DNA of 64,000 nucleotides from Planctomycetota bacterium (GTDB lineage: Bacteria; Planctomycetota; UBA1135; GCA-002686595). The notes beneath the pieces are model-generated. The model was given only the letters and a program-made list of their open reading frames with translations, searched no databases and was not told where the DNA came from. The DNA is taken from positions 1-64,000 of the forward strand of contig JADLBP010000211.1 in assembly GCA_020847695.1 (NCBI GenBank), given 5' to 3'. A program made the position numbers and the translations under genes. The stretch's first letter is position 1; every line of letters starts with the position of its first letter. Below, in pieces: positions 23,320-30,932 of this stretch.

Positions 23320-24708
23320 TCACTCTTCGAGAAAGGTGTTCACGTCCGCGGGCACGAGCGCTTCATCCATGATGCGCTTGCGCAGCTCGCGGTGTACGTA
23401 GCTCGCCATCGTTTCCCACGGCGGCGGGGCGCGGCGGTCGCCGACCCAGATCAACAGCACGCCGCCGGAGCTGCGCACCGGGCCGACCAGGCGGCGATCG
23501 TCGGCGAGCGGCGAGCCGTCGCGGAAGATCGCGCTGCGCGCGTCGCCGGGCAGGCGCTCGTCGCCGCGGGTGATCCAGTCGAACAGGCCTTCCTTGTCGC
23601 GCGTCGGCACGTCCTCGGAGCGCGTCGCGGCGAGCCGCTTGAAGTCCGCCTCGCTCTTGATTTCCGCGCGCAGGAGCCCGAGCTCGCGCTCGGCCTCCTC
23701 GAACGAGCGCGGGTTCAGCTGGTTCTTCAGCACCGCCGCGCGCAGGAAGAGGATGCGGACGCGGTACGCCTCGCCGTAGCGGCCGTCGAAGTGCGCGCGT
23801 TCGTCCTGGTAGACGCGTTTCAGGCCGTCGGCGCCCCAGGTGGTGTCGACCCAGAGGTGCGCGAGCGCCGCGGCGCGCACCGCGGGATCGTCGCGCAGCG
23901 ACTCCGGGCGGATCCCGGTCGCGGCGGCGGCCTGCTCGTAGCTCAGCCCTTGGTTCTTCGGGTCCGCGGCGAACTCGGCGCGCCGGCGCGCGAGCTCGGT
24001 GTCGACCGCGCGCTCGACCGCGGCGTCGGTCAACGCGGGCAGGCGCGCGCGCAGACGCTTCGCGAGCAGCGCCTGGAAGCAGTCCTCGCGCAGCGTCGCG
24101 CGATCGACCTGCAGCCTGAGGTGGGCGGCGAACGCGTCGACCGTGACGCTGACGTCGCCGCAGCGCGCCGCGACCCCGTCCGGCCACGGCGGAGCGGGAT
24201 AGTCGACGCCGCGAGCGCCCATCACCTGGTCGAGCCAGAGCTCTTGGCTCTCGCCGGACACCGGCTTGCCCTCGGGGATGCCGAGCGCGCGCCTCGCGAG
24301 CGTCTCCTGGATGATCCCGAGGCGCAGGAACTCCTTGAAGGTCGCGAGCGAGATCCCGTTCGACTTCAGGTAAGCGGAGAGCCCGCCCTTCTCGCCCGAC
24401 GCGGCGATGTCCTTCTCGATCTGGTCGAGGCGCTTCTGCACGTCGTGCTCGCCGAGCACCAGTTTCGCCTCCTTCGCGAGCGCGTCGAGCACGCGGGCGT
24501 TGAGCAGGTGCTTCAGCGCCGCGCGGCCGGTCTCGCCCTCGCCGTGGCGCGCGAGCATCAGTCGGTCGAACTCGGCGAAGCCGAGCTCGCTGTCGCGGCC
24601 GCGTGCGGCGATGCCGGCGGGGAGCTCGGCGGCGACGGTGGTCTGAGCGAACGCCGGCGCGGCGGGCGCGAACGCGAGGCAGACGGTGAGCAGCACGGCG
24701 CGGCGCAT
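23320..24708 (-). CDS. Exported SurA/PrsA-like foldase with PPIC-type domain
   Basis: The 462-residue protein has a signal peptide (residues 1-22, ending PAFAQ), so it is periplasmic. An N-terminal helical SurA-N-like part (KHLLNARVLDALAKEAKL, then GGLSAYLKSNGISLATFKEFL) is followed by a second chaperone-like helical stretch. A degenerate parvulin-type domain comes near residues 330-420, for example SEADFKRLAATRSEDVPTRDKEG. Such proteins help outer-membrane or exported proteins fold. It is the first gene of the operon that encodes cytoplasmic shell proteins, an unexpected pairing. ATG 24708 begins the signal peptide; a 70-residue upstream extension is arginine-rich and unlikely. Confidence 0.8.
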   Translation of the reverse strand: MRRAVLLTVCLAFAPAAPAFAQTTVAAELPAGIAARGRDSELGFAEFDRLMLARHGEGETGRAALKHLLNARVLDALAKEAKLVLGEHDVQKRLDQIEKDIAASGEKGGLSAYLKSNGISLATFKEFLRLGIIQETLARRALGIPEGKPVSGESQELWLDQVMGARGVDYPAPPWPDGVAARCGDVSVTVDAFAAHLRLQVDRATLREDCFQALLAKRLRARLPALTDAAVERAVDTELARRRAEFAADPKNQGLSYEQAAAATGIRPESLRDDPAVRAAALAHLWVDTTWGADGLKRVYQDERAHFDGRYGEAYRVRILFLRAAVLKNQLNPRSFEEAERELGLLRAEIKSEADFKRLAATRSEDVPTRDKEGLFDWITRGDERLPGDARSAIFRDGSPLADDRRLVGPVRSSGGVLLIWVGDRRAPPPWETMASYVHRELRKRIMDEALVPADVNTFLEE

Positions 24709-24859
24709 GGCGGGCCGCGCAAGATACTCCCGCGGCTCCGCTGGAGAAAAGCCCGGAGACGCGCTCTCCGCGCGCGGGTCCGTCGTCGGCCTCGCTCCGC
24801 GCGCTCGCGGAGGCGGGCGGAACGCGCGCCGACGAGCCCCGGCGCGTCGCGCCGCGCCT

Positions 24860-26176
24860 TCAGCGCTCCAGTGCGAAGTGCGGCGCGCCCGCGCGGATCG
24901 AGACGCGCAGCAGGCCACCCGCGGGCGCGCCGGCGAGGATCCGCTCGGCGAGCGGGCCTTCGATCTCGCGCTGGACGACGCGCTTCAGCTCGCGAGCGCC
25001 GGCGGTCTGGCTGAAACCGCGCTCGGCGATCCAGCGCGCGACCGCGGGACGGAACGCGACGACGGTGCCGCGCTCGCGCGCGCGGCGCGCGAGCCCGGCG
25101 AGCAGCACGCCCGCGATCTTGACCGCGTCCGCGGGCTCGAGCTCGCGGAAGAGCACGCGCTCGCCGACGCGTCCCAGGAACTCGGGCGCGAACTCCTGCT
25201 CGAGCGCGCGCTGCACGAGCTCGTCGAGCCCGGCGTCGCCGAGCCGCTCCTCGTGCGCGAACCCGACTCGGTGCCGCGCGGCTTGGATGTCGTGCGCGCC
25301 GACGTTCGACGTCAGGATCACGATCGCGCGCGAGAAATCGACCCGCCGACCGCGGCTGTCGGTCAGATGGCCTTCGTCGAGCACCTGCAGCAACAGGTGG
25401 TGGAGCTTGGTGTGCGCCTTCTCGATCTCGTCGAAGAGCACGACGCAGTGCGGCTCCTTGCGGACGGTCTCGGTCAGTTGCCCGCCGTGCTCGTGGCCGA
25501 CGTAGCCCGGCGGAGCGCCGATCAGCTTCGAGTACTCGTGCGCGAGGCCGAACTCGGAGCAGTCGACGCGCGCGAGGTGCGTCTGCTCCGAGCCGAAGAG
25601 CTCGGCGGCGAGCGTGCGCGCGAGCTCGGTCTTGCCGGTGCCGGTGCGTCCGACGAACAGCAGGCTCGCGACCGGCTTCGCGGGTTCCGCGAGGCCCGCC
25701 GCCGCCTTCTTGACCGCGCGCACGACGCTCGCGATCGCCGCGTCCTGGCCGACGACGCGCTTCTTCAGGCGCTCTTCGAGCCCGCGCGTCCGCGCGCGCA
25801 ACGAGAGCAACCACTCGTCGTGCGACACGCGGTGCGCGCGCGTGCGCTCGCTCGGCAGCGCGGCCTCCGCGCCCTGGCCGGCGGTCGGCAGGCGGACCGT
25901 GTGGATGTCGAGGTCCGGGTTGACCTCGATGCAGAGCTGGTAGAGCAGGTCCTCGCCCGCGAGCGGATCGAGCGGGCAGAGATCGAAGATCCGCCGCGCG
26001 AGATCGCCGGTGAGCTCCGGGCAGCAGCTCTGGATCACCGCCCGGCGATAGCCGGAGCGATTGAGCGGCGCGCGCGCGTCGAGTTGGAGCGACGCCGGGT
26101 CACAGACCTGGATCCGGACGAACGTGTCGGCCGGCAGGAAGTAACGCAGGACGCTCTTGGCGCGGGCGGGATTCAC
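24860..26176 (-). CDS. Single-domain Clp-type AAA+ ATPase (ClpB D2-like)
   Basis: The 438-residue protein carries only one AAA module. Seen: Walker A GRTGTGKT at 176-183 (Lys182), pore loop GYVG at 224-227, Walker B VVLFDE at 245-250, sensor-type ILTSNVGAHD near 277-286, and the D2-small domain with arginine finger-type motif GARELKRVVQ. The first 120 residues contain no ClpB N-domain or first AAA ring; they include a cysteine-rich stretch (SCCPEL, DLCPLD, QLCIEV) of unknown fold. ClpB and ClpA normally have two rings, so this is a shortened unfoldase-like protein. It starts with GTG and is not in an obvious operon. Confidence 0.85.
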   Translation of the reverse strand: MNPARAKSVLRYFLPADTFVRIQVCDPASLQLDARAPLNRSGYRRAVIQSCCPELTGDLARRIFDLCPLDPLAGEDLLYQLCIEVNPDLDIHTVRLPTAGQGAEAALPSERTRAHRVSHDEWLLSLRARTRGLEERLKKRVVGQDAAIASVVRAVKKAAAGLAEPAKPVASLLFVGRTGTGKTELARTLAAELFGSEQTHLARVDCSEFGLAHEYSKLIGAPPGYVGHEHGGQLTETVRKEPHCVVLFDEIEKAHTKLHHLLLQVLDEGHLTDSRGRRVDFSRAIVILTSNVGAHDIQAARHRVGFAHEERLGDAGLDELVQRALEQEFAPEFLGRVGERVLFRELEPADAVKIAGVLLAGLARRARERGTVVAFRPAVARWIAERGFSQTAGARELKRVVQREIEGPLAERILAGAPAGGLLRVSIRAGAPHFALER

Positions 26177-26377
26177 GGGGGGCTGGGGGCGGCGAAACGA
26201 CGCGTGAGGGGCGCGTCCGCCGGCGGGGGGCTAGTTCGACCGCGCGCCGAGTCGGTCTTGACGCCCGCGTCCGGAATCGAGCGCTCTCGCTCGCGACTCC
26301 AGCGCGCCCCGTCGAGCGACCGATCGACGGGGCTTCGGAACGTCCGCTCTCGCCATGAAATCGCGCCGCGCCCAACC

Positions 26378-26383
26378 TAGACT
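26378..26383 (+). promoter_or_regulatory. Candidate -10 hexamer TAGACT
   Basis: TAGACT ends 7 bp before ATG 26391, so initiation there would give a transcript with almost no leader. No Shine-Dalgarno sequence is visible, which fits leaderless translation. No good -35 was recognised. Confidence 0.25.
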
Positions 26384-26390
26384 CCGCCCG

Positions 26391-27446
26391 ATGCCCACCA
26401 AGGACGACGTCGAGTTCCTCGCCTTGCTCGTGCATCGCCGGAAGCTCTCCAAGGATCTCGCCGAGGCCGTGTTCACCGAGCTGCAGCGCGGCGGCGAGCT
26501 CGATCCGCTGCTCGAAGGCGCGCTCGGCTGTTCGGCGAGCGAGGTCGCGAAGCTGCGCCGGACGCGCGCGGGCGAGATCCCGGAGATCCCGGGCTACGAA
26601 GTGATCCAGAAGATCGGTTCGGGCGGCACCGCCGACGTCTTCCGCGTCCACGAGAAGAAGAGCGGGCGGGTGATCGCGCTCAAGGTCCTGCGCGACGACC
26701 AAGCGGAGAACGCCGCGACGAAGAAGGCGTTCATCGAGGAAGCCAAGCTGCTGGAGAAGCTGCGCCACGCCGGACTGGTCGAGGGCTACGGCGCCGCGCG
26801 CTACGGCGAGCTCTACTTCTCGCGCCTCGAGTACATCGACGGTCGCACGCTGCTCGAGATGCTCGACGACGACGTGCGCTTCGACGAAACGCAGGCGTTG
26901 CGGATCGTGCTGACGGTCGCCGAGGTGCTCGCGTGGCTCGGAGCGCACGCGGTCGTGCACCGCGACATCAAGCCCGGCAACATCATGCTCGCGTCCGACG
27001 GGCGCGTGAAATTGATCGACCTCGGCTTCGCGGCGTGCGAGGGCGCGAAGGCGCGCAACGACAAGGCGGTCGGCACCGTGCAGTACCTCTCGCCCGAGCA
27101 ATGTCGCGGCGGAGCGGCGGCGGACACGCGCAGCGACATCTACAGCCTCGGCGTGACGCTCTTCCACCTCGTCGTCGGCCGGCTGCCGTTCGATTCGTCG
27201 GACGATCGCGAGGTGCTGCGGATGCAGGTGATGCAGTCGCTCTCTTCGCCCGAGCTGAAGAGCCGCGGCCTCAGCCACCACCTGCACTACTTCATCGAGA
27301 AGATGATGGCCAAGGAAGTCGAGCTCCGATACCAGACGTGGCAGGAGCTGATCGACGACGTGCAGAGCCAGCTCGCCGGCCGCGAGAGCCTCGATTTCGA
27401 GCGCGACGCGCGCGAGAAGCCGAAGCGCAACGGACGCGCGAGATGA
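26391..27446 (+). CDS. Serine/threonine protein kinase (Hanks type)
   Basis: The 351-residue protein has an N-terminal helical domain (about 1-60) and a kinase domain from about 68 to 325. Visible motifs: glycine loop GSGGTADVF, Lys98 in IALKVL, HRDIKPGNIML at 190-200, DLG in place of DFG at 210-212, and GTVQYLSPEQ as the activation/APE segment. There is no C-terminal membrane segment or sensor domain, so it is a soluble cytoplasmic kinase. It overlaps the next gene by ATGA, so kinase and metallopeptidase are made together. An upstream ATG at 26355 is possible, but ATG 26391 begins the folded part. Confidence 0.9.
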   Translation: MPTKDDVEFLALLVHRRKLSKDLAEAVFTELQRGGELDPLLEGALGCSASEVAKLRRTRAGEIPEIPGYEVIQKIGSGGTADVFRVHEKKSGRVIALKVLRDDQAENAATKKAFIEEAKLLEKLRHAGLVEGYGAARYGELYFSRLEYIDGRTLLEMLDDDVRFDETQALRIVLTVAEVLAWLGAHAVVHRDIKPGNIMLASDGRVKLIDLGFAACEGAKARNDKAVGTVQYLSPEQCRGGAAADTRSDIYSLGVTLFHLVVGRLPFDSSDDREVLRMQVMQSLSSPELKSRGLSHHLHYFIEKMMAKEVELRYQTWQELIDDVQSQLAGRESLDFERDAREKPKRNGRAR

Positions 27447-28639
27447 GCTCGCCGCGGCTGCGATCCGCGCTGCTCGCGGCGGCGCTCTGCGTCGCTTCCG
27501 GCGCGTTCGCGGCGTGGTGGTTCGTGCGGTCGCTCGACGGGGGTGGTGAACAACCGCGGCCCGCGCCGGTCGAGCGCGTGCCCGAGCCGGTCGCGTCGCC
27601 CGCGCGGCGCGCGGTCGGAGGTCCGGACCTCGCGGCGCAGGCCGCCGCGCCGGTCGCGAGCGACGATTCGCTCGCCGAGCAGAACAACGCGGCGATCGCC
27701 GCGCTCGAGGCGCGCGAGTTCGACGATGCGATCGCGTTGCTCGAAGCGTGCGTGCGCGCCGAGCCCGAGCGCGACGTGTTCCGGCGCAACCTCGCGGAAG
27801 CGCTCGCGCGCAAGGCGGTCGCGGCGCGCGAGGAGGAGCATCCGTGCGCGAGCTGTCTCGAGCTCCTGCGGCGCGCGAAAGAGCTCGCTCCCGATCGCGC
27901 GGACATCGCGGAGTTCCTCGCCCGCATCGAGCGCGAGCTCGAGGTCGAGAAGGACTTCTACCGCGAGAGCTCGCAGCACTTCGATCTCTCCTACGACGGC
28001 GATCGCGACGACATCCTGTTCGCGGGCAATCGTCTGCTGAATCGGCTCGAGGACCACTATGTCGAGCTCGAGCGCTTCTTCGGCGCCGCGCCGATCGAAG
28101 AGGGCCGGCCGCGCATCGCGGTCTCGCTCTATCGCCGCGAGGGCTTCAGCGAACTGACCGGGCTCGGCGATTGGGCCGGCGGCGCGTTCGACGGCGTCGT
28201 ACGGATCCCGATCGGCGATTTCGCGCGCGAAGAGGAGCTGCTCGACGGCGTGATGCGCCATGAGCTCGCGCACGCGTTCATCCGCTCGCTCGGCGGCGCC
28301 AACGTGCCCGGGTGGCTCAACGAAGGCCTCGCGCAGTGGCTCGAGCCCGGCCGCGCGCGCTCGCTCGCCGGCGCGCGGGCGAAGCTCTCGGGAGAGGAGT
28401 TGTTCGAGCTCGCGCGGATGGATGGCTCGCTCGCGAGCTGGCAGGATCCCGAGCTGATCTCGCGCGCCTACGCGCAGAGCTTGGTGCTGATCGACTGGAT
28501 CGCGGGCCGCTTCGGCGAGACGCTCGTGGTCGACATGGTGCGCGGTTGCGCAGCGGCGACCGCGCCGGCGGAGACGTTCGAGCGCACGACACGCGTGCCT
28601 CTCGAGTCCGCGTTCCGCGAGTTCGTCGAGCGTCGCTGA
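27443..28639 (+). CDS. Exported TPR protein with a peptidase-MA-like zinc metalloprotease domain
   Basis: The 398-residue protein has a signal anchor at about residues 8-27, a proline/alanine linker, a TPR-like stretch (NNAAIAALEAREFDDAIALLEA at about 79-100), and a zinc protease domain with HELAH at residues 273-277 followed by a conserved NEGLAQWLEPG at about 291-301 (third ligand Glu). This layout is typical of peptidase-MA family proteins. It starts within the stop codon of the Ser/Thr kinase gene (ATGA), which argues for a shared pathway: an intracellular kinase and an envelope protease. The substrate is unknown. Confidence 0.88.
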   Translation: MSSPRLRSALLAAALCVASGAFAAWWFVRSLDGGGEQPRPAPVERVPEPVASPARRAVGGPDLAAQAAAPVASDDSLAEQNNAAIAALEAREFDDAIALLEACVRAEPERDVFRRNLAEALARKAVAAREEEHPCASCLELLRRAKELAPDRADIAEFLARIERELEVEKDFYRESSQHFDLSYDGDRDDILFAGNRLLNRLEDHYVELERFFGAAPIEEGRPRIAVSLYRREGFSELTGLGDWAGGAFDGVVRIPIGDFAREEELLDGVMRHELAHAFIRSLGGANVPGWLNEGLAQWLEPGRARSLAGARAKLSGEELFELARMDGSLASWQDPELISRAYAQSLVLIDWIAGRFGETLVVDMVRGCAAATAPAETFERTTRVPLESAFREFVERR

Positions 28640-28740
28640 GTCGCGGCCGGCCGGACCGAGCCGGTCGAGACCGGTGGGCGACGCCAGGCGCCCCGAGAGC
28701 GCTCGCGTCGGGCTGCGCGGGGTCGCGCGCGCCTCGCTCC

Positions 28741-28782
28741 GAAAACAAGCGAACCGGCCGCGTCAGGAGCGCGACCGGTTCG
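28741..28782 (-). terminator. Rho-independent terminator for the minus strand
   Basis: Arms CGAACCGG (28750-28757) and CCGGTTCG (28775-28782) pair perfectly. An inner CGCG/CGCG extends the stem beyond one mismatch and leaves a 7-nt loop. Read on the minus strand, the stem is followed by CTTGTTTTC, a T-rich tract. It lies about 80 bp after the stop of the small membrane-protein gene and also separates it from the convergent metallopeptidase gene. Confidence 0.7.
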
Positions 28783-28862
28783 GACGTCCCACCCGGCGTC
28801 ATGCTATGCCGGGCGAGTCGAGCCGAGGGCGGGCCTCGCGGTCCGCCCCCGTGACAGGAGTT

Positions 28863-28994
28863 TCAGAGAAGAGGTCTCGCCGAGCGCGCGGGCTCGGCCC
28901 GCGTGCTGCTCCGGTACGTGAAGACGAACAGCACCGTTTCCACAACCCAAAAGCCCACGAGCAGCGCTCCAAGGATCGATAGGACGCTCGTCAT
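28863..28994 (-). CDS. 43-residue single-pass membrane protein
   Basis: This tiny protein is almost entirely one hydrophobic helix (SVLSILGALLVGFWVVETVL) followed by a positively charged tail (YRSSTRAEPARSARPLL), so an inside-facing C-terminus is likely. ATG 28994 is preceded by a GGAGAG ribosome binding site at suitable spacing. A strong terminator lies downstream. Together these features make it a believable gene despite its size. A longer in-frame start gives an arginine-rich extension that looks spurious. It may be the second gene after the 97-residue frame at 29033-29326. No function is recognised. Confidence 0.65.
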   Translation of the reverse strand: MTSVLSILGALLVGFWVVETVLFVFTYRSSTRAEPARSARPLL

Positions 28995-29032
28995 GGGGTT
29001 CTCTCCGTTGCGTTCGCCTTCACGACGGCGAC

Positions 29033-29326
29033 TCAGTGTTCTTCTTCGGCCCACTCGGGTCGCTTCAACACCACTTGTTGTCCGACTTCTCTGAACTGAA
29101 ACGTCGCTCGCTCGGAGCTAGCGAACCCCGCGCGGGCAGTAACCGTTCGCACGCCGCGAAGTCCAAGTCCTCCGTGATCGACGCGGATGACTTCGACGGG
29201 GCTTCCGAGCGGTTTTCCCACGCGCCGCCGAGTCCGAAGGTCCCGGGCGGAACGGGCCGGATAAGACGGTTTTCGTGCTCGCAACGCGCTGCGTTGCTCG
29301 AAGTCGAGGCTTGGTGTCGCGAGCAT
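29033..29326 (-). CDS. Possible small protein of unknown function
   Basis: This 97-residue frame begins at ATG 29326 and ends 38 bp before the small membrane gene on the same strand. Its second half (EVIRVDHGGLGLRGVRTV, then ATFQFREVGQQVVLKRPEW) has the alternating pattern of a small beta barrel and looks more protein-like than the opposite strand. It overlaps the N-terminal region of the plus-strand radC frame, so at most one of the two is correct in the overlap. If real, it shows that radC begins further downstream. Base composition here is less GC-rich than in neighbours. Confidence 0.35.
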   Translation of the reverse strand: MLATPSLDFEQRSALRARKPSYPARSARDLRTRRRVGKPLGSPVEVIRVDHGGLGLRGVRTVTARAGFASSERATFQFREVGQQVVLKRPEWAEEEH

Positions 29327-29917
29327 CTACGCGCTCCGTCGGAGGAGCTCGGCGAACGAGTGCGCAGGGGCGAGCTCTGGGAGCTCGCGCGCGCCGACGC
29401 GAGCGAGCTCTCGCACGAGCTCGGGCTCTCGCTCGCCGACGCGGGCTCGCTGGCGGGCGCCTTCCGCTTCGCGCGCGCTCTCGCGTCGGTGCAACGGACC
29501 GAACGGCCCGCGGTCCGCTCGCCTCGCGCGGTGTTCGAGCTGCTGGAGCCCGAGCTGCGCGGCTTGGATCGCGAGGCGTTCCACGCGCTCGCGCTCGACG
29601 GCAAGCACGGCTTGGTGCGCCGCTATCTGGTCAGCGTCGGCACGTTGACGACGTCGCTGGTGCATCCGCGCGAGGTCTTCCGACCCGCGCTGCGCTTCGG
29701 CGCGGCGGCGCTGGTGGTCGCGCACAACCACCCGAGCGGCGATCCCGAGCCGAGCCCGGAGGACGAGGAAGTCACCAGGCGCCTGGCGCAAGCCGGACGC
29801 TTGCTCGGCGTGCCGTTGCTCGACCACGTCGTCATCGGCGAACGACGGTACGTGTCGCTCGCCGAGCGCTTGGGGCTGGGGGACGGCCGCTACAAGGAGC
29901 GCAGCCAGCGCACCTGA
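29174..29917 (+). CDS. radC: RadC/MPN-family JAB-domain protein
   Basis: The C-terminal 110 residues are a clear RadC JAB domain: EAFHALALDGKHGLVR, ALVVAHNHPSGDPEPS with the HxHPSGD metal motif (here HNHPSGD), and DHVVIGERRYVSLAERL. The domain is related to deubiquitinase JAB folds; the cellular role of bacterial RadC is not settled. The N-terminal part is short and diverged from the usual helix-hairpin-helix region. The start is uncertain: GTG 29174 is listed, but TTG 29294 and ATG 29036 are possible, and the opposite frame 29033-29326 favours TTG 29294. Its 3' end overlaps the convergent rsmE by 28 bp. Confidence 0.75.
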   Translation: MIDADDFDGASERFSHAPPSPKVPGGTGRIRRFSCSQRAALLEVEAWCREHLRAPSEELGERVRRGELWELARADASELSHELGLSLADAGSLAGAFRFARALASVQRTERPAVRSPRAVFELLEPELRGLDREAFHALALDGKHGLVRRYLVSVGTLTTSLVHPREVFRPALRFGAAALVVAHNHPSGDPEPSPEDEEVTRRLAQAGRLLGVPLLDHVVIGERRYVSLAERLGLGDGRYKERSQRT

Positions 29918-30678
29918 GCGACGCACGCCGCCGCGGCTTCCGCCGCGGTCTCGATCCGCTGCACGTGCGGACCGAGCGCGACCTCGATCGCTCCCGCGGC
30001 GCGCGCGGCCTCGCGTTCGGCGTCGGTCCAACCGCCTTCGGGTCCGAATGCGAGCGCGAGCGGACGTTCGCGCGTGCCGCGCGGGTCGCGCGCGAGCTCG
30101 CTCGCCGCGGCGAGCAACGTCGCGCCCGCTCGCGGGTCGGCGCACCAGAGCACGCGCCGCTCGCGCTCGGCGAGCCAACGCTCGAACGACGCCTCGGGCG
30201 CGAGCTCGAGCTGCCACGCGCGCCGGCTCTGCTTGCACGCCGCGCGCACCAGCCGCTCGAGGCGCGCGCGCCGGCCCTCGCCGAGCTCGCCGCGCCCGCC
30301 CTGCGAGCGCTCGGCTTCCAAGGGCACCAGCGACGCGACGCCGAGTTGCACCAGTCGATCGACCAGTTGCTCGGCGCGCTCGCCGCGCGGCAGCGGCGCC
30401 GCGACCTCGATCCAATCGAGCGCCGCGCCGGCGGTGCCGGGCTCGGGCTCGCGGGTCGGCGCGGCGACGGGCTCGAGCGCGAGCTCGCGGCGCTCGACGC
30501 GCGCGACGACGAGCTCGATCGAAAGTCCGCGACCGTCCAGGCCGGTGATGCGGTCGCCGACCGCGGCGCGCAGCACGCGGCGCAGATGCTCCTCGTCCTC
30601 CGCGCACAACCGCGGCGCGTCCGGCGTGGAGCTCGGATCGAGGAAGAAGCAACGCTCGGAACGCTCGCGTGCGGGCAT
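29890..30678 (-). CDS. rsmE: 16S rRNA m3U1498 methyltransferase (RsmE)
   Basis: The 262-residue protein matches the RsmE family, SPOUT-type enzymes that methylate U1498 of 16S rRNA using SAM. Seen: an N-terminal PUA-like part starting CFFLDPSS, the middle RLVQLGVASLVPLEAERS and ACKQSRRAW, and the SAM-binding knot with FGPEGGWTDAERE and RIETAAEAA (commonly LRTETA). Length is normal. ATG 30678 gives the family N-terminus. It is convergent with radC, and the two genes overlap at their ends. Confidence 0.92.
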   Translation of the reverse strand: MPARERSERCFFLDPSSTPDAPRLCAEDEEHLRRVLRAAVGDRITGLDGRGLSIELVVARVERRELALEPVAAPTREPEPGTAGAALDWIEVAAPLPRGERAEQLVDRLVQLGVASLVPLEAERSQGGRGELGEGRRARLERLVRAACKQSRRAWQLELAPEASFERWLAERERRVLWCADPRAGATLLAAASELARDPRGTRERPLALAFGPEGGWTDAEREAARAAGAIEVALGPHVQRIETAAEAAAACVAQVRWLRSL

Positions 30679-30738
30679 CGCGGGATTGTGCGTCGCACCC
30701 CCGGCGCGAAGGAAGCGCGGACCGCCGCGAGCGCGCGT

Positions 30739-30767
30739 TTGCCGGGCTCCCGAAGGCTGGCTAGGAT
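30739..30767 (+). promoter_or_regulatory. Candidate promoter of the pseudopilin operon
   Basis: TTGCCG at 30739-30744 and TAGGAT at 30762-30767 are 17 bp apart, 165 bp upstream of the first gene. Spacing and hexamers fit a sigma-70-type promoter and resemble the one proposed at 50424-50453. Confidence 0.4.
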
Positions 30768-30771
30768 CTCG

Positions 30772-30818
30772 ACCCCTGCGCCGCGCGGAAGGGGTTACCC
30801 GCGTGCGGCTTACGGGTA
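30772..30818 (+). promoter_or_regulatory. Two hairpins in the leader of the pseudopilin operon
   Basis: ACCCCT/AGGGGT (30772-30777 and 30790-30795) and TACCCG/CGGGTA (30796-30801 and 30813-30818) are perfect inverted repeats placed end to end just after the proposed promoter. The remaining leader up to ATG 30933 is C-rich and shows no Shine-Dalgarno site. Confidence 0.35.
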
Positions 30819-30932
30819 CTCCCGCGCGCCCCGTTCGGCCCGCGGCCGTCGCCTCCCGCGGTCGTCGCCCCGTCCGGCCAGTCCGGAGCACCGGGCGGCG
30901 CCGAACCAACCTCCTGCCCCCTCCCGCCTTTT

